Assembly (NCBI RefSeq): GCF_014697125.1
Contig: NZ_JACJRG010000016.1
Location: 1-64,000 of the forward strand
DNA: 64,000 nucleotides
Reading direction: 5' to 3'
Source: Anabaena minutissima FACHB-250
Lineage (GTDB): Bacteria > Cyanobacteriota > Cyanobacteriia > Cyanobacteriales > Nostocaceae
This document shows positions 42,532 to 53,200 of this stretch, one piece after another. Numbering within the stretch: the first letter of the stretch is position 1; each line of letters opens with the position of its first letter. The notes below the pieces were generated by a model. It saw only the letters and a list, made by a program, of their open reading frames with translations, was not told the origin of the DNA and ran no database searches. The position numbers and the translations under genes were made by a program.

Positions 42532-43749
42532 ATGGAACACGTCTCGCAACTGGCAACAAAAATCAGAGAAAAAACTGCATCCCCGGATATTTTAGTAATA
42601 TCGCGGCTTTTTTTGCCGAAGGAAGCAGTAATTGGAGAATATCTTTACAATCGCTGTCTACAAGATCCAGAGCAGGTGATTGTTTTGACTGCTAGTTGTG
42701 CAGGTGATCAAGTATTTGACCAAGCGCAACAGTTTCCTGTATATCGCTGGCCTAATCCTAGATACTGGTTGGGTGGTTTTCTCGGCAGCTATTTGCAACC
42801 TGGCTTTAATTTAATCTGCTCATTTGTATTAGCAATCAAACTCTATTTTCGCTATCACTACCGCTATATTGAATGGGGACATGGCTATGAGTTTCCAGCG
42901 TTGTTGCTGTTGAGTTATATTTTACCTGTGCATTTTTTTATTTACTTGCACGGTCAGGATTTGGTGCGTGTTTTACGTAATCCCTTGTGGCGATCGCTAT
43001 TTAAACTCACTCTGAAACGAGCCGAAGGCATTGTGTGTAATAGCTCATCAACACAAGATTATCTCAGAAACACCCTCCGCGTGCAAACACCCACCCATGT
43101 AATTCATCCTGTAGTTAGGCCAGAAAAATTTGGCTTGGGAAATAACTCTAGAAATTTAGATGAGTTACGTTCACAGGTGCGTCAAACTTACAATATTCCC
43201 CCAACAGCAGTAGTCATTCTCTCAGTAGGAAGCTTAGTAAAACAAAAAAGCTACGACCATGTAATTGAGAATCTACCACTACTTTTAACAATTGGTGTGG
43301 ATGTTCACTATATCATCTGTGGTCAAGGTGCTTGTGAATCGTCACTGAAATCTCTAGCGCAAAGATTGCGGGTAGACAAGCGAGTACACTTTACCGGATA
43401 TGTACCCCATCAAGAACTAGCAGGCTATTATGCAGCCTGTGACATCTTCGCCATGCTGACATTATCCAAGAAACCAACTAGCGCGTTAGAAGGTTTTGGG
43501 ATTGTCTATCTAGAAGCGAGTTATTTTGGTAAGCCTGTAATTGCTTCCCGTCATGCTGCTTTAATTGATGTAGTGCATCACGAAGAAAACGGTCTATTGG
43601 TTAATCCTAAATCGGGTTACGAAGTATTTCAAGCCTTCAAGCAATTGTGTCAAGACCAACAACTGCGCGACAGGCTTGGCCGCCAAGGTAAAGAATTAGC
43701 CAAGCGCAGAACTCTGCATCGTTCATTATATTTGGGGAGTGGGGAGTAA
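42532..43749 (+). CDS. GT4-family glycosyltransferase
   Basis: A 405-residue glycosyltransferase of the GT-B fold, family 4, probably adding a sugar to a polysaccharide or glycolipid at the cytoplasmic membrane. The C-terminal donor-binding motif EGFGIVYLEASYFGKPVIASRHAA is the family's EGFGxxxxEAxxxGxPVI signature. It continues with VVHHEENGLLVNP. VILSVGSLVKQKSYDHVIE starts the second Rossmann domain. The first frame codon is at 42481, but ATG 42532 (MEHVSQLATKIREK) is likelier. The last residues (LYLGSGE) are encoded by repeat-like GGGGAGTGGGGAG sequence, so the natural C terminus may have been replaced. Confidence 0.88.
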   Translation: MEHVSQLATKIREKTASPDILVISRLFLPKEAVIGEYLYNRCLQDPEQVIVLTASCAGDQVFDQAQQFPVYRWPNPRYWLGGFLGSYLQPGFNLICSFVLAIKLYFRYHYRYIEWGHGYEFPALLLLSYILPVHFFIYLHGQDLVRVLRNPLWRSLFKLTLKRAEGIVCNSSSTQDYLRNTLRVQTPTHVIHPVVRPEKFGLGNNSRNLDELRSQVRQTYNIPPTAVVILSVGSLVKQKSYDHVIENLPLLLTIGVDVHYIICGQGACESSLKSLAQRLRVDKRVHFTGYVPHQELAGYYAACDIFAMLTLSKKPTSALEGFGIVYLEASYFGKPVIASRHAALIDVVHHEENGLLVNPKSGYEVFQAFKQLCQDQQLRDRLGRQGKELAKRRTLHRSLYLGSGE

Positions 43750-43972
43750 ACTTCCGCCGTCGGCTGAAATCCTGATTGCTAAAAATATTAAAGCCTCTCT
43801 CCTTGCAGAGGCTACGCCAACATTTCCCTGTTGCTACATACTCCTACGGAGTAGGCTTACGCCTGCGTAGCAAAGCAAGCTACAACATGACAGTTGAGAA
43901 TTTTGTCAAGGTTCTGAAATGTATGCGGGTAGCACTTTTGTGTACACCGTAGCATAGAGAAGGGAAGGGGTA

Positions 43973-45247
43973 TTATGAATTACGAATATCGCGTTCTAAA
44001 TCATCGATTACTTTTTGCACATACCATTCTTCTGTCATCCCTGGATAATAATCTTTCTTCTGTTCAATTAATCTTTGTGCAAGTTCCCAATATCCTCCAA
44101 CGAGGCGTAAAAGTCGCTGACGTAATATGTTAAATTTTTGCTGTTTAGCTTCAGGAATAGATTTTTGAATTTGTTTGAGGCTATCTAAGACTTGTTGATG
44201 ATTTTCCCAGTCTTCTTGTTCACAAAAAATACTTATTGCTTTTTGATAGTCTTCTATAGCATTTTGCATTTCTTCTAAAAAAGTATAGGTAATGCCGCGA
44301 TTGTAGTAAGCTTGGGCATCATTGGGGTTAATTTGCAAGGCGTGGGCGTAGTCAGCAATCGCACCGAGATAATTACCCATTGCTCGATAGGTATTACCTC
44401 TGGCAACATAGGCTAAGGCATCTTGGGGTTGTATTTGGATAGCTTGATTAAAATCCGCGATCGCACCTTGATGATCTCTCAATAAAGAACGGGCTTTACC
44501 CCGGTTACGATAGACGATCGCATCTTGAAAGTTTAATTGTAAGGCTTGGTTAAAATCTGCGATCGCTTCTCGATAATTCCCCATTTTGCAACGCACCACC
44601 CCCCGACAGCAATAAGCCTGTGCATCCTGGGAATCAGCCTGTAATATCCAATTTAAATCAGCAATGGCTTGGCGGGTGTCGCCCTTTTCGGCTTTTGCGA
44701 GTAGCTGTGTAAAATAGTCGTTAACAGATGGAATCGGCACACTTTTAGTAATTAATGGCTGTGTAACCGATTTTTGCGTAGGTTGTAGCTGTTTAATTCG
44801 TTCTAAGCACAGACGACAATTTTCTGTGTCTTTTTGTTGTAAATATAAATCTGCGGCTTTTTTAAAACTAGCGATCGCATCTTGAATATACCCTTGTTTG
44901 CGCCGCACTATACCCCGTAAGTCATGCGCCGCCGCATAGTTAATATTCAGACGAATCACCTTGTCTACATCTTCTAACGCCCCTGGTAAATTTTTCAGTG
45001 CTAGTCTTGCTAAAGCCCGACAGTGATATGCTTCCACACTCTCAGCATTTATCTTCAGTGCTTCATTGTAATCTGAAACAGCCTGAAGAATTGTGCCTGA
45101 GTCATAATATGCTAAACCCCGTTTTAAGTAAGCTTCGACATAATAAGGAGTTAGTTGTATTGCACGGCTAAAGTCCTCAATTGCGCCAGCGTAGTCTTTT
45201 TGTTTGGCTTTCTCTAGTCCCTGATTGTAAAAGTCGTTATTCATCAC
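43973..45247 (-). CDS. TPR-repeat protein
   Basis: A 424-residue cytoplasmic protein with about ten TPR units in two blocks: 8-150 (YNQGLEKAKQKDYAGAIEDFSRAIQL; AYYDSGTILQAVSDYNEALKI) and 185-330 (AYCCRGVVRCKMGNYREAIADFNQALQL, VYRNRGKARSLLRDHQGAIADF, AYVARGNTYRAMGNYLGAIADYAHALQI). They are separated by a charged linker. No catalytic domain is seen, and the C terminus is helical (KQIQKSIPEAKQQKFNILRQRLLRLVGGYWELA). It is a likely adaptor. The start may be either Met1 or Met2. Confidence 0.85.
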   Translation of the reverse strand: MMNNDFYNQGLEKAKQKDYAGAIEDFSRAIQLTPYYVEAYLKRGLAYYDSGTILQAVSDYNEALKINAESVEAYHCRALARLALKNLPGALEDVDKVIRLNINYAAAHDLRGIVRRKQGYIQDAIASFKKAADLYLQQKDTENCRLCLERIKQLQPTQKSVTQPLITKSVPIPSVNDYFTQLLAKAEKGDTRQAIADLNWILQADSQDAQAYCCRGVVRCKMGNYREAIADFNQALQLNFQDAIVYRNRGKARSLLRDHQGAIADFNQAIQIQPQDALAYVARGNTYRAMGNYLGAIADYAHALQINPNDAQAYYNRGITYTFLEEMQNAIEDYQKAISIFCEQEDWENHQQVLDSLKQIQKSIPEAKQQKFNILRQRLLRLVGGYWELAQRLIEQKKDYYPGMTEEWYVQKVIDDLERDIRNS

Positions 45248-45339
45248 TGTTGTTTACCCAACTCAGCTAGTTATTAGCCCTATATCTTAAATATTCACCA
45301 TGATTTGCAATTATTCCTAATCACGAAGAAAATTAAACT

Positions 45340-46473
45340 ATGAAAATTAGAACTATCACTACAGGTATATCACTTGATTCTCCACAGGAAACAGACAAGC
45401 TAAAAATAGCTGCTAATTTTAACCAACACGCAAAGGTAATTTTTACACAACAAGGTTACGAAGTCCAAACCACAAGAATTGCTACTAACCCCTGGGAAGA
45501 ATATCTCTCAGGGTTATCTCAAGTTGAAATTATCAATGAGATTAAAAATTTAGAAGAATTTTGTCAAAGTTTAAATATCAGTTTTTTTAATATTGGTTAC
45601 GCTAGCACCCCTGAAACTATAGATATAATTCCTCAAATCAATAAACATACATCAATAATTTACTGTTCAAGTAAAATAGGTGTGAACTTTGAAAACGCTA
45701 GAGAATCAGCCCAAGCTATTAAACACATCTCCCAAGAGAGTGAAAATGGCTACGGTAATTTTCGCTTCTGTGCTGGAGCTAACTGTCAGCCTGGCATCCC
45801 ATTTTTCCCGACATCTTACCATGTAGGTGAAACATCTTTTGCGATTGGGTTAGAGTTGGCTGATTTGGTAATGCAAGCATTTTCGGAAGCTGATGATGTT
45901 CAAGATGCGGAAAATAAGCTGCAAATAATTTTAGAGCAAGAAGTTAAGCAAGTGGCGGCGATCGCAGAAAAAATATCTGCCCAATTTGCGATAAAATTTC
46001 ATGGTATAGACACCTCTCTTGCACCATCTCTAGATAAACAAAGTAGTATTGCTTTCGCCTATGAAAAATTACTAGATGGCAAATTCGGCAATCCTGGAAC
46101 TTTAGCAATTTCTGCAATGTTAACGCGGGTTTTAAAAAAAATACCAATCAAAATCTGTGGTTATTCTGGCTTAATGCTACCAGTTTGTGAAGATATTGGT
46201 TTAGCAACTAGAGCAAATGAGCAAACCTATGATATTACAAGTTTATTATTATATTCAGCAGTTTGTGGCTGTGGATTAGACACTGTACCCATTCCTGGGG
46301 ATATTTCCATAGAACAGATTGCAGCCATATTAATTGATATGACAACTTTAGCGTTTAAACTCAACAAGCCACTATCCGCCAGATTATTTCCTATTCCCAA
46401 TAAAAAAGCAGGGGAAATGACTAATTTCAATTCCCCCTATCTTGTAGATTGTCAAATATTTGCAGTCAATTGA
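45340..46473 (+). CDS. DUF711 family protein
   Basis: A 377-residue DUF711 (UPF0210-like) protein. Start MKIRTITTGISLDSP, then FFNIGYASTPETIDIIPQI, NFRFCAGANCQPGIPFFPTSYHVGETSFAIGLELADLV, and C-terminal GYSGLMLPVCEDIGLA, LLLYSAVCGCGLDTVPIPGDIS. The family has a glycyl-radical-like barrel shape in related structures, but no function is agreed. It diverges from the TPR gene and precedes a MITE-like repeat. Confidence 0.85.
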   Translation: MKIRTITTGISLDSPQETDKLKIAANFNQHAKVIFTQQGYEVQTTRIATNPWEEYLSGLSQVEIINEIKNLEEFCQSLNISFFNIGYASTPETIDIIPQINKHTSIIYCSSKIGVNFENARESAQAIKHISQESENGYGNFRFCAGANCQPGIPFFPTSYHVGETSFAIGLELADLVMQAFSEADDVQDAENKLQIILEQEVKQVAAIAEKISAQFAIKFHGIDTSLAPSLDKQSSIAFAYEKLLDGKFGNPGTLAISAMLTRVLKKIPIKICGYSGLMLPVCEDIGLATRANEQTYDITSLLLYSAVCGCGLDTVPIPGDISIEQIAAILIDMTTLAFKLNKPLSARLFPIPNKKAGEMTNFNSPYLVDCQIFAVN

Positions 46474-46488
46474 TATTATTCATAAATT

Positions 46489-46616
46489 GTAGGTTGGGAA
46501 GCCACCGCTTTGGACGGGTCTCCCGGCTTGGGGCGAGTGGCGTTTGACCTAAGGAAACCCAACATTGCTAAAGTATTTGTTAGGTGTTGGGTTGCGCTGT
46601 GCTTAACCTAACCTAC
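46489..46616. repeat. dispersed GTAGGTTGGG...CCTAACCTAC repeat, copy 2
   Basis: A 128-bp element homologous to 29707-29843, sharing the GGGGCGAGTGGCGTTTGAC core and the terminal inverted repeats. It stands between the DUF711 gene and the convergent 2OG-Fe dioxygenase gene. Confidence 0.85.
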
Positions 46617-46631
46617 ATACTATTGCTTCCT

Positions 46632-47300
46632 TCAATCAGTCAATAAGCTGGGAGAAGTTAATACAAACACATCTCTAATGCCTTGAGATTCAGTTTGGGG
46701 TTTAATTGGCGTGGTAAAGTGGAAAAAATCATGATCATTGACTAATAATAATTCTCCTGGATAGAGAATTTTACTCAATACAGGCTTTTCTTTCTTAGCC
46801 ATATATAAATGTGTCTCTCCACCTTGAATATTTTCTCGATTCACAGAGAAAATCCCAATAAAATCAGTCCCATCTTGATGGATACCTTCAGGTGCAGGAT
46901 TGCCAAAACTATCAGGCGTGCAAGTCGTTCTAATTTGATGCACCCCAATTTCTGCTTCTGGATGCAGTTTACAAGAATCACAAAATGCTAGCACTAGCTT
47001 TTGAAAACTATCAAGTTCTATCATGGCATCTTCTATGTCAGCAAACTCTCTTTTAATGTCGCCAACTAAGGGATTATATTCTTTACTTTGAAAAAGATAA
47101 CCATGAGGTAATTTATGTAATTTCCCCCCGGATAAAGTAACCCGTGACAGTCTTCTTAAACGGTAGTTGCCTTTAATATAAGGATCTAAGGGTAAATTAT
47201 TAAAGAATGGTTGGAAATCTTCTGTGTTAATAGAATTTACCTTTCTCAAGGTAAATAGAAAAGCGTATTCTAATTCTGTAATTTCTCCTACTTGTTGCAT
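46632..47300 (-). CDS. 2OG-Fe dioxygenase family protein (PF10014-like)
   Basis: A 222-residue 2-oxoglutarate/Fe(II) dioxygenase. The HxD iron motif is GIHQDGTDFIGIFSVNR, with QGGETHLYM and the distal His in VNDHDFFHFTTPI. Arg in SQGIRDVFVLTSPS may bind 2-oxoglutarate. PF10014 members include amino-acid hydroxylases such as isoleucine dioxygenase; the substrate here is unknown. Start ATG at 47300. Confidence 0.85.
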   Translation of the reverse strand: MQQVGEITELEYAFLFTLRKVNSINTEDFQPFFNNLPLDPYIKGNYRLRRLSRVTLSGGKLHKLPHGYLFQSKEYNPLVGDIKREFADIEDAMIELDSFQKLVLAFCDSCKLHPEAEIGVHQIRTTCTPDSFGNPAPEGIHQDGTDFIGIFSVNRENIQGGETHLYMAKKEKPVLSKILYPGELLLVNDHDFFHFTTPIKPQTESQGIRDVFVLTSPSLLTD

Positions 47301-47431
47301 AGGATGTTTCTCCTTGCATTTTATTTATCTCCCGATTTTTTCTGGGAGGGTTATAACACCGAGTATATGCTACTTTTTATTAAATTGTGGTCAATCGTAG
47401 TACCAAAGTTGTCATCTCATGATATGTGCTG

Positions 47432-47491
47432 TTCGTAGTGAGGACTTTAGTCCTCAAAAATATAAGGACTGTAGTCCTGACTATGAACCTG
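47432..47491. repeat. TTCGTAGTGAGGACTTTAGTCCTC-type repeat
   Basis: Two related hairpins (GAGGACTTTAGTCCTC at 47440-47455 and AGGACTGTAGTCCT following) within a TTCGTAGTGAGG context. Related fragments occur at about 41921-41966 and 63330-63440. Confidence 0.75.
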
Positions 47492-47533
47492 GAAATCTGG
47501 GAAAATGTTTTTGTCACTGCATTTACTTTTTCC

Positions 47534-48259
47534 ATGACTGATTGGCTTTACTGTTATCCGCCTCTGTATCCTGGTGTTTTGCTAAAACGCTACAAACGGT
47601 TTTTTGCTGATGTGCAGTTAGCTACTGGGGAAGTAGTTACAGCACACTGTCCCAATACTGGCCCGATGACTGGAGTATCAACCGTTGGTAGTGTGGTACA
47701 ACTTTCTAAAAGCGATAATCCTAACCGCAAATTGGCTTACACTCTAGAACTAATTCAGGTACACGATAATCAGCCAACTTGGGTAGGTATAAATACAGTT
47801 TTGCCCAATCGGATAGTGAAGTTAGCTTTAGCAAAGTACCTGTTCCCAGAATTGGGTAACTATAGCCAAATTAAAGGCGAGGTAGTTTATGGACATGATA
47901 AGAAAAGCCGGGTAGATTTCTTGTTGACGGGGACTGACGCAGAACGCCCGATTTATTTAGAAGTGAAAAACACAACTTGGTGTGAAGGAACTTTAGCACT
48001 ATTCCCCGACACCGAAACTACCAGGGGACAAAAGCATTTACGAGAACTAACTGCACTCCTTCCCCAAACCCGTGCAGTTATGTTGTACTTGATTAATCGG
48101 GGTGATTGTACAGAGTTCGCCCCTGGTGATAGTGCTGATCCTGTTTATGGTAAGTTATTACGAGATGCGATCGCACTTGGTTTAGAGGTTTTACCTTGCC
48201 GCTTTGATATTTCCCCCGAAGGTATTCGTTATCTAGGTTTGGCAAAGCTCAGAGTTTAA
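47534..48259 (+). CDS. sfsA: SfsA family nuclease/sugar-fermentation stimulation protein
   Basis: A 241-residue SfsA. The N-terminal OB-like part is LYPGVLLKRYKRFFADVQLATGEVVTAHCPNTGPMTG. The C-terminal PD-(D/E)XK-like domain has KSRVDFLL, PIYLEVKNTTW and DTETTRGQKHLREL. SfsA was named for E. coli maltose phenotypes but has nuclease-like features. The frame extends upstream to 47426 through a repeat, but ATG 47534 (MTDWLYCYPPLYPG) matches the family start. Confidence 0.93.
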   Translation: MTDWLYCYPPLYPGVLLKRYKRFFADVQLATGEVVTAHCPNTGPMTGVSTVGSVVQLSKSDNPNRKLAYTLELIQVHDNQPTWVGINTVLPNRIVKLALAKYLFPELGNYSQIKGEVVYGHDKKSRVDFLLTGTDAERPIYLEVKNTTWCEGTLALFPDTETTRGQKHLRELTALLPQTRAVMLYLINRGDCTEFAPGDSADPVYGKLLRDAIALGLEVLPCRFDISPEGIRYLGLAKLRV

Positions 48260-48327
48260 ACTTAAGTATTTTTTTAGACATGACAAATCTGCAATAGCAT
48301 ACTAGTATAAGTAGGATTTTTGAATTT

Positions 48328-48513
48328 ATGGATTCAGTTATGGATACTTTCTCAGTTGCCGCTAATGCTATTGCTACTCTAGTTTTTTCGGAAGCAGTCA
48401 AAGAAATCGGCAAAAATATCGGTAAAACTATTTCTGGCTTTGTCGGATTTTCAGTGAGTTTCATCAGTGATAAGTTTAAACAAGGTATGCAGGTAATTTT
48501 TCACTGGGCTTAA
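48328..48513 (+). CDS. small amphipathic protein, uncertain
   Basis: A 61-residue ORF (MDSVMDTFSVAANAIATLVF, then SEAVKEIGKNIGKTISGFVGF) with helical amphipathic character and no recognised family. AGGA lies about 12 bp before the ATG. It lies between sfsA and gluconokinase on the same strand. It may be a real small membrane-active protein or a chance ORF. Confidence 0.4.
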   Translation: MDSVMDTFSVAANAIATLVFSEAVKEIGKNIGKTISGFVGFSVSFISDKFKQGMQVIFHWA

Positions 48514-48584
48514 AATCATCGTCTCTACAACAAATCTATTCGGGAATTAATCCTTGTCGCACTACTAGTAATCTTTAGCCGTCA

Positions 48585-49067
48585 ATGATAGTTCTGATCA
48601 TGGGTGTATCGGGTTCTGGTAAAAGCACCATTGGTAAACTGTTGGCGGAGTCTTTGGGATGGAAATTTCAAGACGCGGATGATTTTCACTCGTCAGCAAA
48701 TATTGAGAAAATGCGCCTGGGTATTCCCCTGGATGATGCTGATAGAATACCGTGGTTGCAAGATATACGAAATGCGATCGCGCAATGGTTGCAAGAAAAT
48801 AGAAATGTCGTTTTAGCTTGTTCCGCACTCAAAGCCAGTTATCGACAATTTTTGGTAGGGGATAGGGATGACATCAAGGTCGTTTACCTCAAAGGATCAG
48901 ACGAAATCATTCAAAAACGGCTGCAAGAACGTCAAAATCACTTTATGGGCGAAAAACTCCTCAACAGCCAATTGAATACCATTGAAGAGCCTAATAACGC
49001 TATATATATAGATATTTCACAACCCCCAGAAGAGATTGTGAATTTGCTAAAAACTACTTTTGGTTGA
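48585..49067 (+). CDS. gntK: gluconokinase (GntK type)
   Basis: A 160-residue P-loop kinase of the gluconate kinase family, which phosphorylates gluconate to 6-phosphogluconate. Walker A GVSGSGKST is at residues 7-15. ADDFHSSANIEKMRLGIPLDDADRIPWL is the family's substrate region, followed by VLACSALKASYRQFL and a LKGSDEIIQKRLQERQNHFM lid. The 160-residue length is typical. No edd or gnt transporter neighbours are seen. Start ATG at 48585. Confidence 0.92.
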   Translation: MIVLIMGVSGSGKSTIGKLLAESLGWKFQDADDFHSSANIEKMRLGIPLDDADRIPWLQDIRNAIAQWLQENRNVVLACSALKASYRQFLVGDRDDIKVVYLKGSDEIIQKRLQERQNHFMGEKLLNSQLNTIEEPNNAIYIDISQPPEEIVNLLKTTFG

Positions 49068-49122
49068 TTTTGGGAGTTGGGAATTGGGAAGAAGTTATTA
49101 CCCATTACCAACCCTTAGCAAA

Positions 49123-49326
49123 TTAATATCTGATGAAGTGCAGTACGTCACGCAATACACTATAACCTGCTAAATCCCACAGTAAATAAGCTAGAAAACC
49201 AATCATTGCTAAACGACCGTTCCAGAGTTCGGCTTGGGGATTCCAACCAAAGATAAAGGCGTTGCGGTCTATGCCATTGTAAGCATTAGCAACTGGTGGT
49301 AAATCTGTAGAAGGACGAGTTTCCAT
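49123..49326 (-). CDS. high-light-inducible protein (HLIP)
   Basis: A 67-residue HLIP with the chlorophyll-binding helix AELWNGRLAMIGFLAYLLWDL. It is paralogous to the next gene (49470-49676), sharing METRxST...NGIDRNAF-type N termini and a SVLRDVLHFI end. These are small thylakoid photoprotective proteins. The two genes form a tandem pair on the same strand, 143 bp apart, probably a recent duplication. Confidence 0.93.
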   Translation of the reverse strand: METRPSTDLPPVANAYNGIDRNAFIFGWNPQAELWNGRLAMIGFLAYLLWDLAGYSVLRDVLHFIRY

Positions 49327-49469
49327 TGTTTTCTCCTAAATATTTCAGACTGTTTTTTTCAAAGTTTTGTTTTAGTTAGGAATTACCCACTCGCAACGAA
49401 AATCAAAACTTTGCGATTGCTTGTCTATAGCCGCAATGACGAAAATACGTAATGATTGCGTAAGTCCTG

Positions 49470-49676
49470 TTAGTAACCAATGAGGTGCAATACATCCCGC
49501 AGGACGCTATAACCTGCTAAATCCCAAAGCAAGTAAGCGACAAAACCAATCATCGCCAAACGACCGTTCCAAATTTCCGTTTGGGTAGTCCAACCAAATA
49601 AAAACGCATTGCGATCGCGTCCGTTATATTCGGTAGCAATTGTTGGCAGATTACTAGTGGAAGAACGAGTTTCCAT
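49470..49676 (-). CDS. high-light-inducible protein (HLIP), tandem paralogue
   Basis: A 68-residue HLIP with TEIWNGRLAMIGFVAYLLWDL and the same METRSSTSNLP N terminus and SVLRDVLHLIGY end as its neighbour at 49123. The N-terminal NGRDRNAFLFGW differs slightly from NGIDRNAFIFGW in the other copy. It is upstream of the other copy, so both could be transcribed from its promoter. Confidence 0.93.
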   Translation of the reverse strand: METRSSTSNLPTIATEYNGRDRNAFLFGWTTQTEIWNGRLAMIGFVAYLLWDLAGYSVLRDVLHLIGY

Positions 49677-50269
49677 TTTTTGCTCCTAACAATTTGTTAC
49701 TTAACTTAACTTTAGCTATTTATCAGTGAATTGCTTTCTGTCGGTAGATACAATCTCTAAGCACTTCTTGCGGACGATTAATGGAAACATTTTTATATTG
49801 TCAAATCCACCTTGAGGAGGTGACGATCATCTTATTTGTAAATAAACGTAAACTTGCATTAAAGTCTCATGGATCATTAGGCTATTTATTAAAAGAAATA
49901 AGGCACGAACAATTATTAAAAAATAAATGTATTATTCTGTGTTCTATAAGGATTTTTTGCTGCCATTTTTATAAATCTCTTTAAAATAATGCGGTTAAAA
50001 ATATAAACTTCTATCTCCCGTAAGATATGATTTCAATCTTTGGGAAGATGATTTTAACTATCAAAATTAAGGATTCTATATATTAACAATAAAATTGTAG
50101 GGAATGCCATAAATACATACATCAAATACACTTGCTACTCACAAACTGACTAACTTAGTGCTGAGTCCTAAGTAATGAGTGCGTGGACTTTTGCTTATTT
50201 TTGCTTAAATCCGCCCATACCCACTTAGCACCCAGCACTTAGCAATTATTATTAGCGCAAGGAAATACA
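49677..50269. other. 593-bp gap between the HLIP and 1037-residue protein genes
   Basis: No gene is supported. A 67-codon plus-strand frame (49781-49984) is AT-rich and not protein-like. Near 50160-50240, short AGTAATGAGTGCG- and CACCCAGCACTTAGC-type sequence resembles the heptamer family. The promoter of the downstream gene should lie here. Confidence 0.5.
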
Positions 50270-53200
50270 ATGTTTCACAGTACAGATATTATACTCGCAC
50301 TCTACAAGCCTCTATTGTGGGTAGCACAAATCCCCGTTACTCCACCAGGGGTCTCACCAGCACAATTATCACTGCTGACTTCCGGGCCGCGCTTTTTTGT
50401 TGCTCTCCTGTCTGGAGTGATTTTAGCTTTTGCTTTCCAATTAGTATTAACCAATCTCTCGGTAGCCGCGGGGATTTCTTATTTGGGTCGCCCATCTGAT
50501 TCAGGTACAGAAGCAGGCGGCAGTTTTGGCGGTAATATTCGCAAAATTGGGACGGCAGTAGGACTTTGGACGTTAGTTTCTGTCACCATCGCCTTATTAA
50601 TCGCCTCTTTTCTCGCAGTAAAGTTGAGCCTGTTGGTTTTAGATCCTGGATTGGGCGCAATTCTAGGTTTAGTGATTTGGGGCGCATACTTTTTATTATT
50701 GGTGTGGGTGAGTTCTACTACTGTAGGTTCGTTAATTGGTTCGGTAGTTCACACCGCCACCTCTGGTTTTCAGGCGATTATGGGAACAGCTACCGCAGCC
50801 CTCGGCGCAAAAGCTTTCAATCAGCAAGTAGTCTCGACAGCTGAAGCCGCCGCCTCTGCGGTGCGTCGGGAATTAGGCAGTGGGATAGACCCGATCAGTA
50901 TCCGAGAAAACATAGAAGATTATATTGAAAAGCTGCGTCCACCAGAATTAGACGTATCTCATATTCGCCGGGAATTTGAAAGTTTACTTCAAGATCCACA
51001 ACTGAGAGAAATTGCTGGTAGCCCTGATTTGCGTCAGATTGACCGCCAAAAGTTTGTTGAGTTAGTCAGCAGCCGTACAGACCTGTCGAAGCGAGATGTC
51101 AACCGCATCGCTGATAATCTATACAAGGTTTGGCAACAAGTTGTAGGTCAACAAAAACCTGTGCAAGACAACCTGGGTGAGTTGGTTAACTATCTCAAAA
51201 CTATGCCACCTGGACAAACGAAAACAGATGAACTCAATGCCAAGCTAGATCGGTTAATGGCAGAAATGCGTCCTGCCAAAGCAGCTGATCAAAAAACAGC
51301 CCCAGGGCCAATTCAGAGTACAATCCAGCAAGGAATATCTGCTTTAACTGGCGTTGTCTTGGGACGGGCAGATTTATCAGATTTAGATGTGGAAAAAATC
51401 TGGCACGCTTTGACTACAGCCAAAGAAAAAGCTACAACACAAGCTGATAAATTAGGGCTGCCCACGCCTTCCCAACCTTACAGTCCCATTCGTGCTGATA
51501 TCGAAAACTATCTGCACAACACCTATGCTTGGCAATTGAGTGAGGATAGAATTGCCCAAGAATTTCGTGATGTGATCTACGATCCAGCCGCCGATCCTGG
51601 TACAGTGCGGCGGGAACTAGAACGAATTTCCCGCAAGGATTTTGCAAATATCCTCCAAGACCGGGGATTACTGACACAAACTCAAATTCAGCACATTGCC
51701 GATCGCCTGGAAGCAGTACGTCAGGAAGTGCTAGTGATAGTTACTGCTGAAGCTGAAAGAGAGATATCCCAAGACTTACAACGCCGTGTTAACAGTTATT
51801 TGTTGGTAACAGCTAAGGCTGATTTGACCCCAGAAGGGATTGAAAAAGATTTCAAACCTTTGGTAACAGACCACGAAGCAGATTATGAAACCCTATCGCG
51901 GCGACTGGCTATAGTTGAGCGTCAACAGATGCGAGATATATTGCTAGAACGCAATGATATCCAGTCCTACGAAGTTGATGCCATTTTAGATCAATTAGAA
52001 AGACAACGCGATCACAGTTTGGTAGAGTCCAAAAACTTGGCAGAACAAGCCAAATATCAAGCTGAAACCCTCTGGCTAAATGTCGAGGCATATCTGCGTA
52101 ACACTGATAAAGCCGAATTAAACCCCGATGCCATCCGGGCTGACCTGAAAACGTTGCTAGCAGACCCCCAAGCCGGAATGACAGCAATTGGGGCGCGGTT
52201 ATCTCGCTTTGACCGTGATACCTTGGTGAAATTAGTCAGTCAACGGCAAGATATCAGCGAAGACCAAGCTAATCAAATCATCAATACTGTTGAGGAATCT
52301 TGGCACAGCGTCCGTCATGCACCACAAGCTCTAGCAGACAAAGCCAAAGAACAATATGATTCTGTAACTACAACTATTGCAGATTACTTACGCAGAACTG
52401 GTAAAGAAGAACTCAACCCAGAAGGGATTCAACAGGATCTAAATAGACTGTTTGAAAATCCTAGGGAGGGTGCTGTTGCTTTACGTCGGCGGTTGTCGGA
52501 ACTAGACAGAGATACCTTGGTAAAATTGCTCAGTCAACGCCAAGATTTGAGTGAAGCCCAAGTCAACGAAGTGATTGACTCTGTGCAAACTTCCATTCGT
52601 AACATTGTCCGTGCGCCCCGTCGCCTAGCTACCCGCACCCAACAAAGAGTCCAGAACTTCCAAGCTTATTTAGAAGCATATCTGCGACATACTGGTAAGG
52701 AAGAATTGAACCCAGAAGGCATCAAGCGCGATGTGCAGTTACTACTGCATGATCCCGGTGTAGGGATGGAAAATTTGAGCGATCGCTTGTCACATTTTGA
52801 CCGTGGTACAATTATTGCTCTGCTAAAAATTCGCGAAGATATCAGCGATGAAGAAGCTGCCCGCATAGCAGATAATATCGTCTCAGTCCGTGATCAATTT
52901 GTCGAACAGGTGCGGGGAATCCAACGGCGCATTCAAGATGTAATTGATGGAATTTTTGAAAGGATTCGTCACTATCTCAACTCCTTAGAGCGTCCCGAAC
53001 TCAATTACGATGGTGTTAAACACGATGTTCGCACATTATTAGAAGACCCCCAGGCAGGATTTGACGCATTACGCGATCGCCTCTCATCCTTCAACCGCGA
53101 TACCCTCGTAGCCATCATGAGTTCCCGCGAAGATATTTCCGAAGCTGATGCTAACCGGATTGTTGACCAAGTTGAACGCGCAAGGAATACAGTCTTACAA

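Noticed and set aside
49781..49984. 67-codon plus-strand ORF after the HLIP pair.
   Set aside because: AT-rich with low-complexity peptide; no family resemblance.
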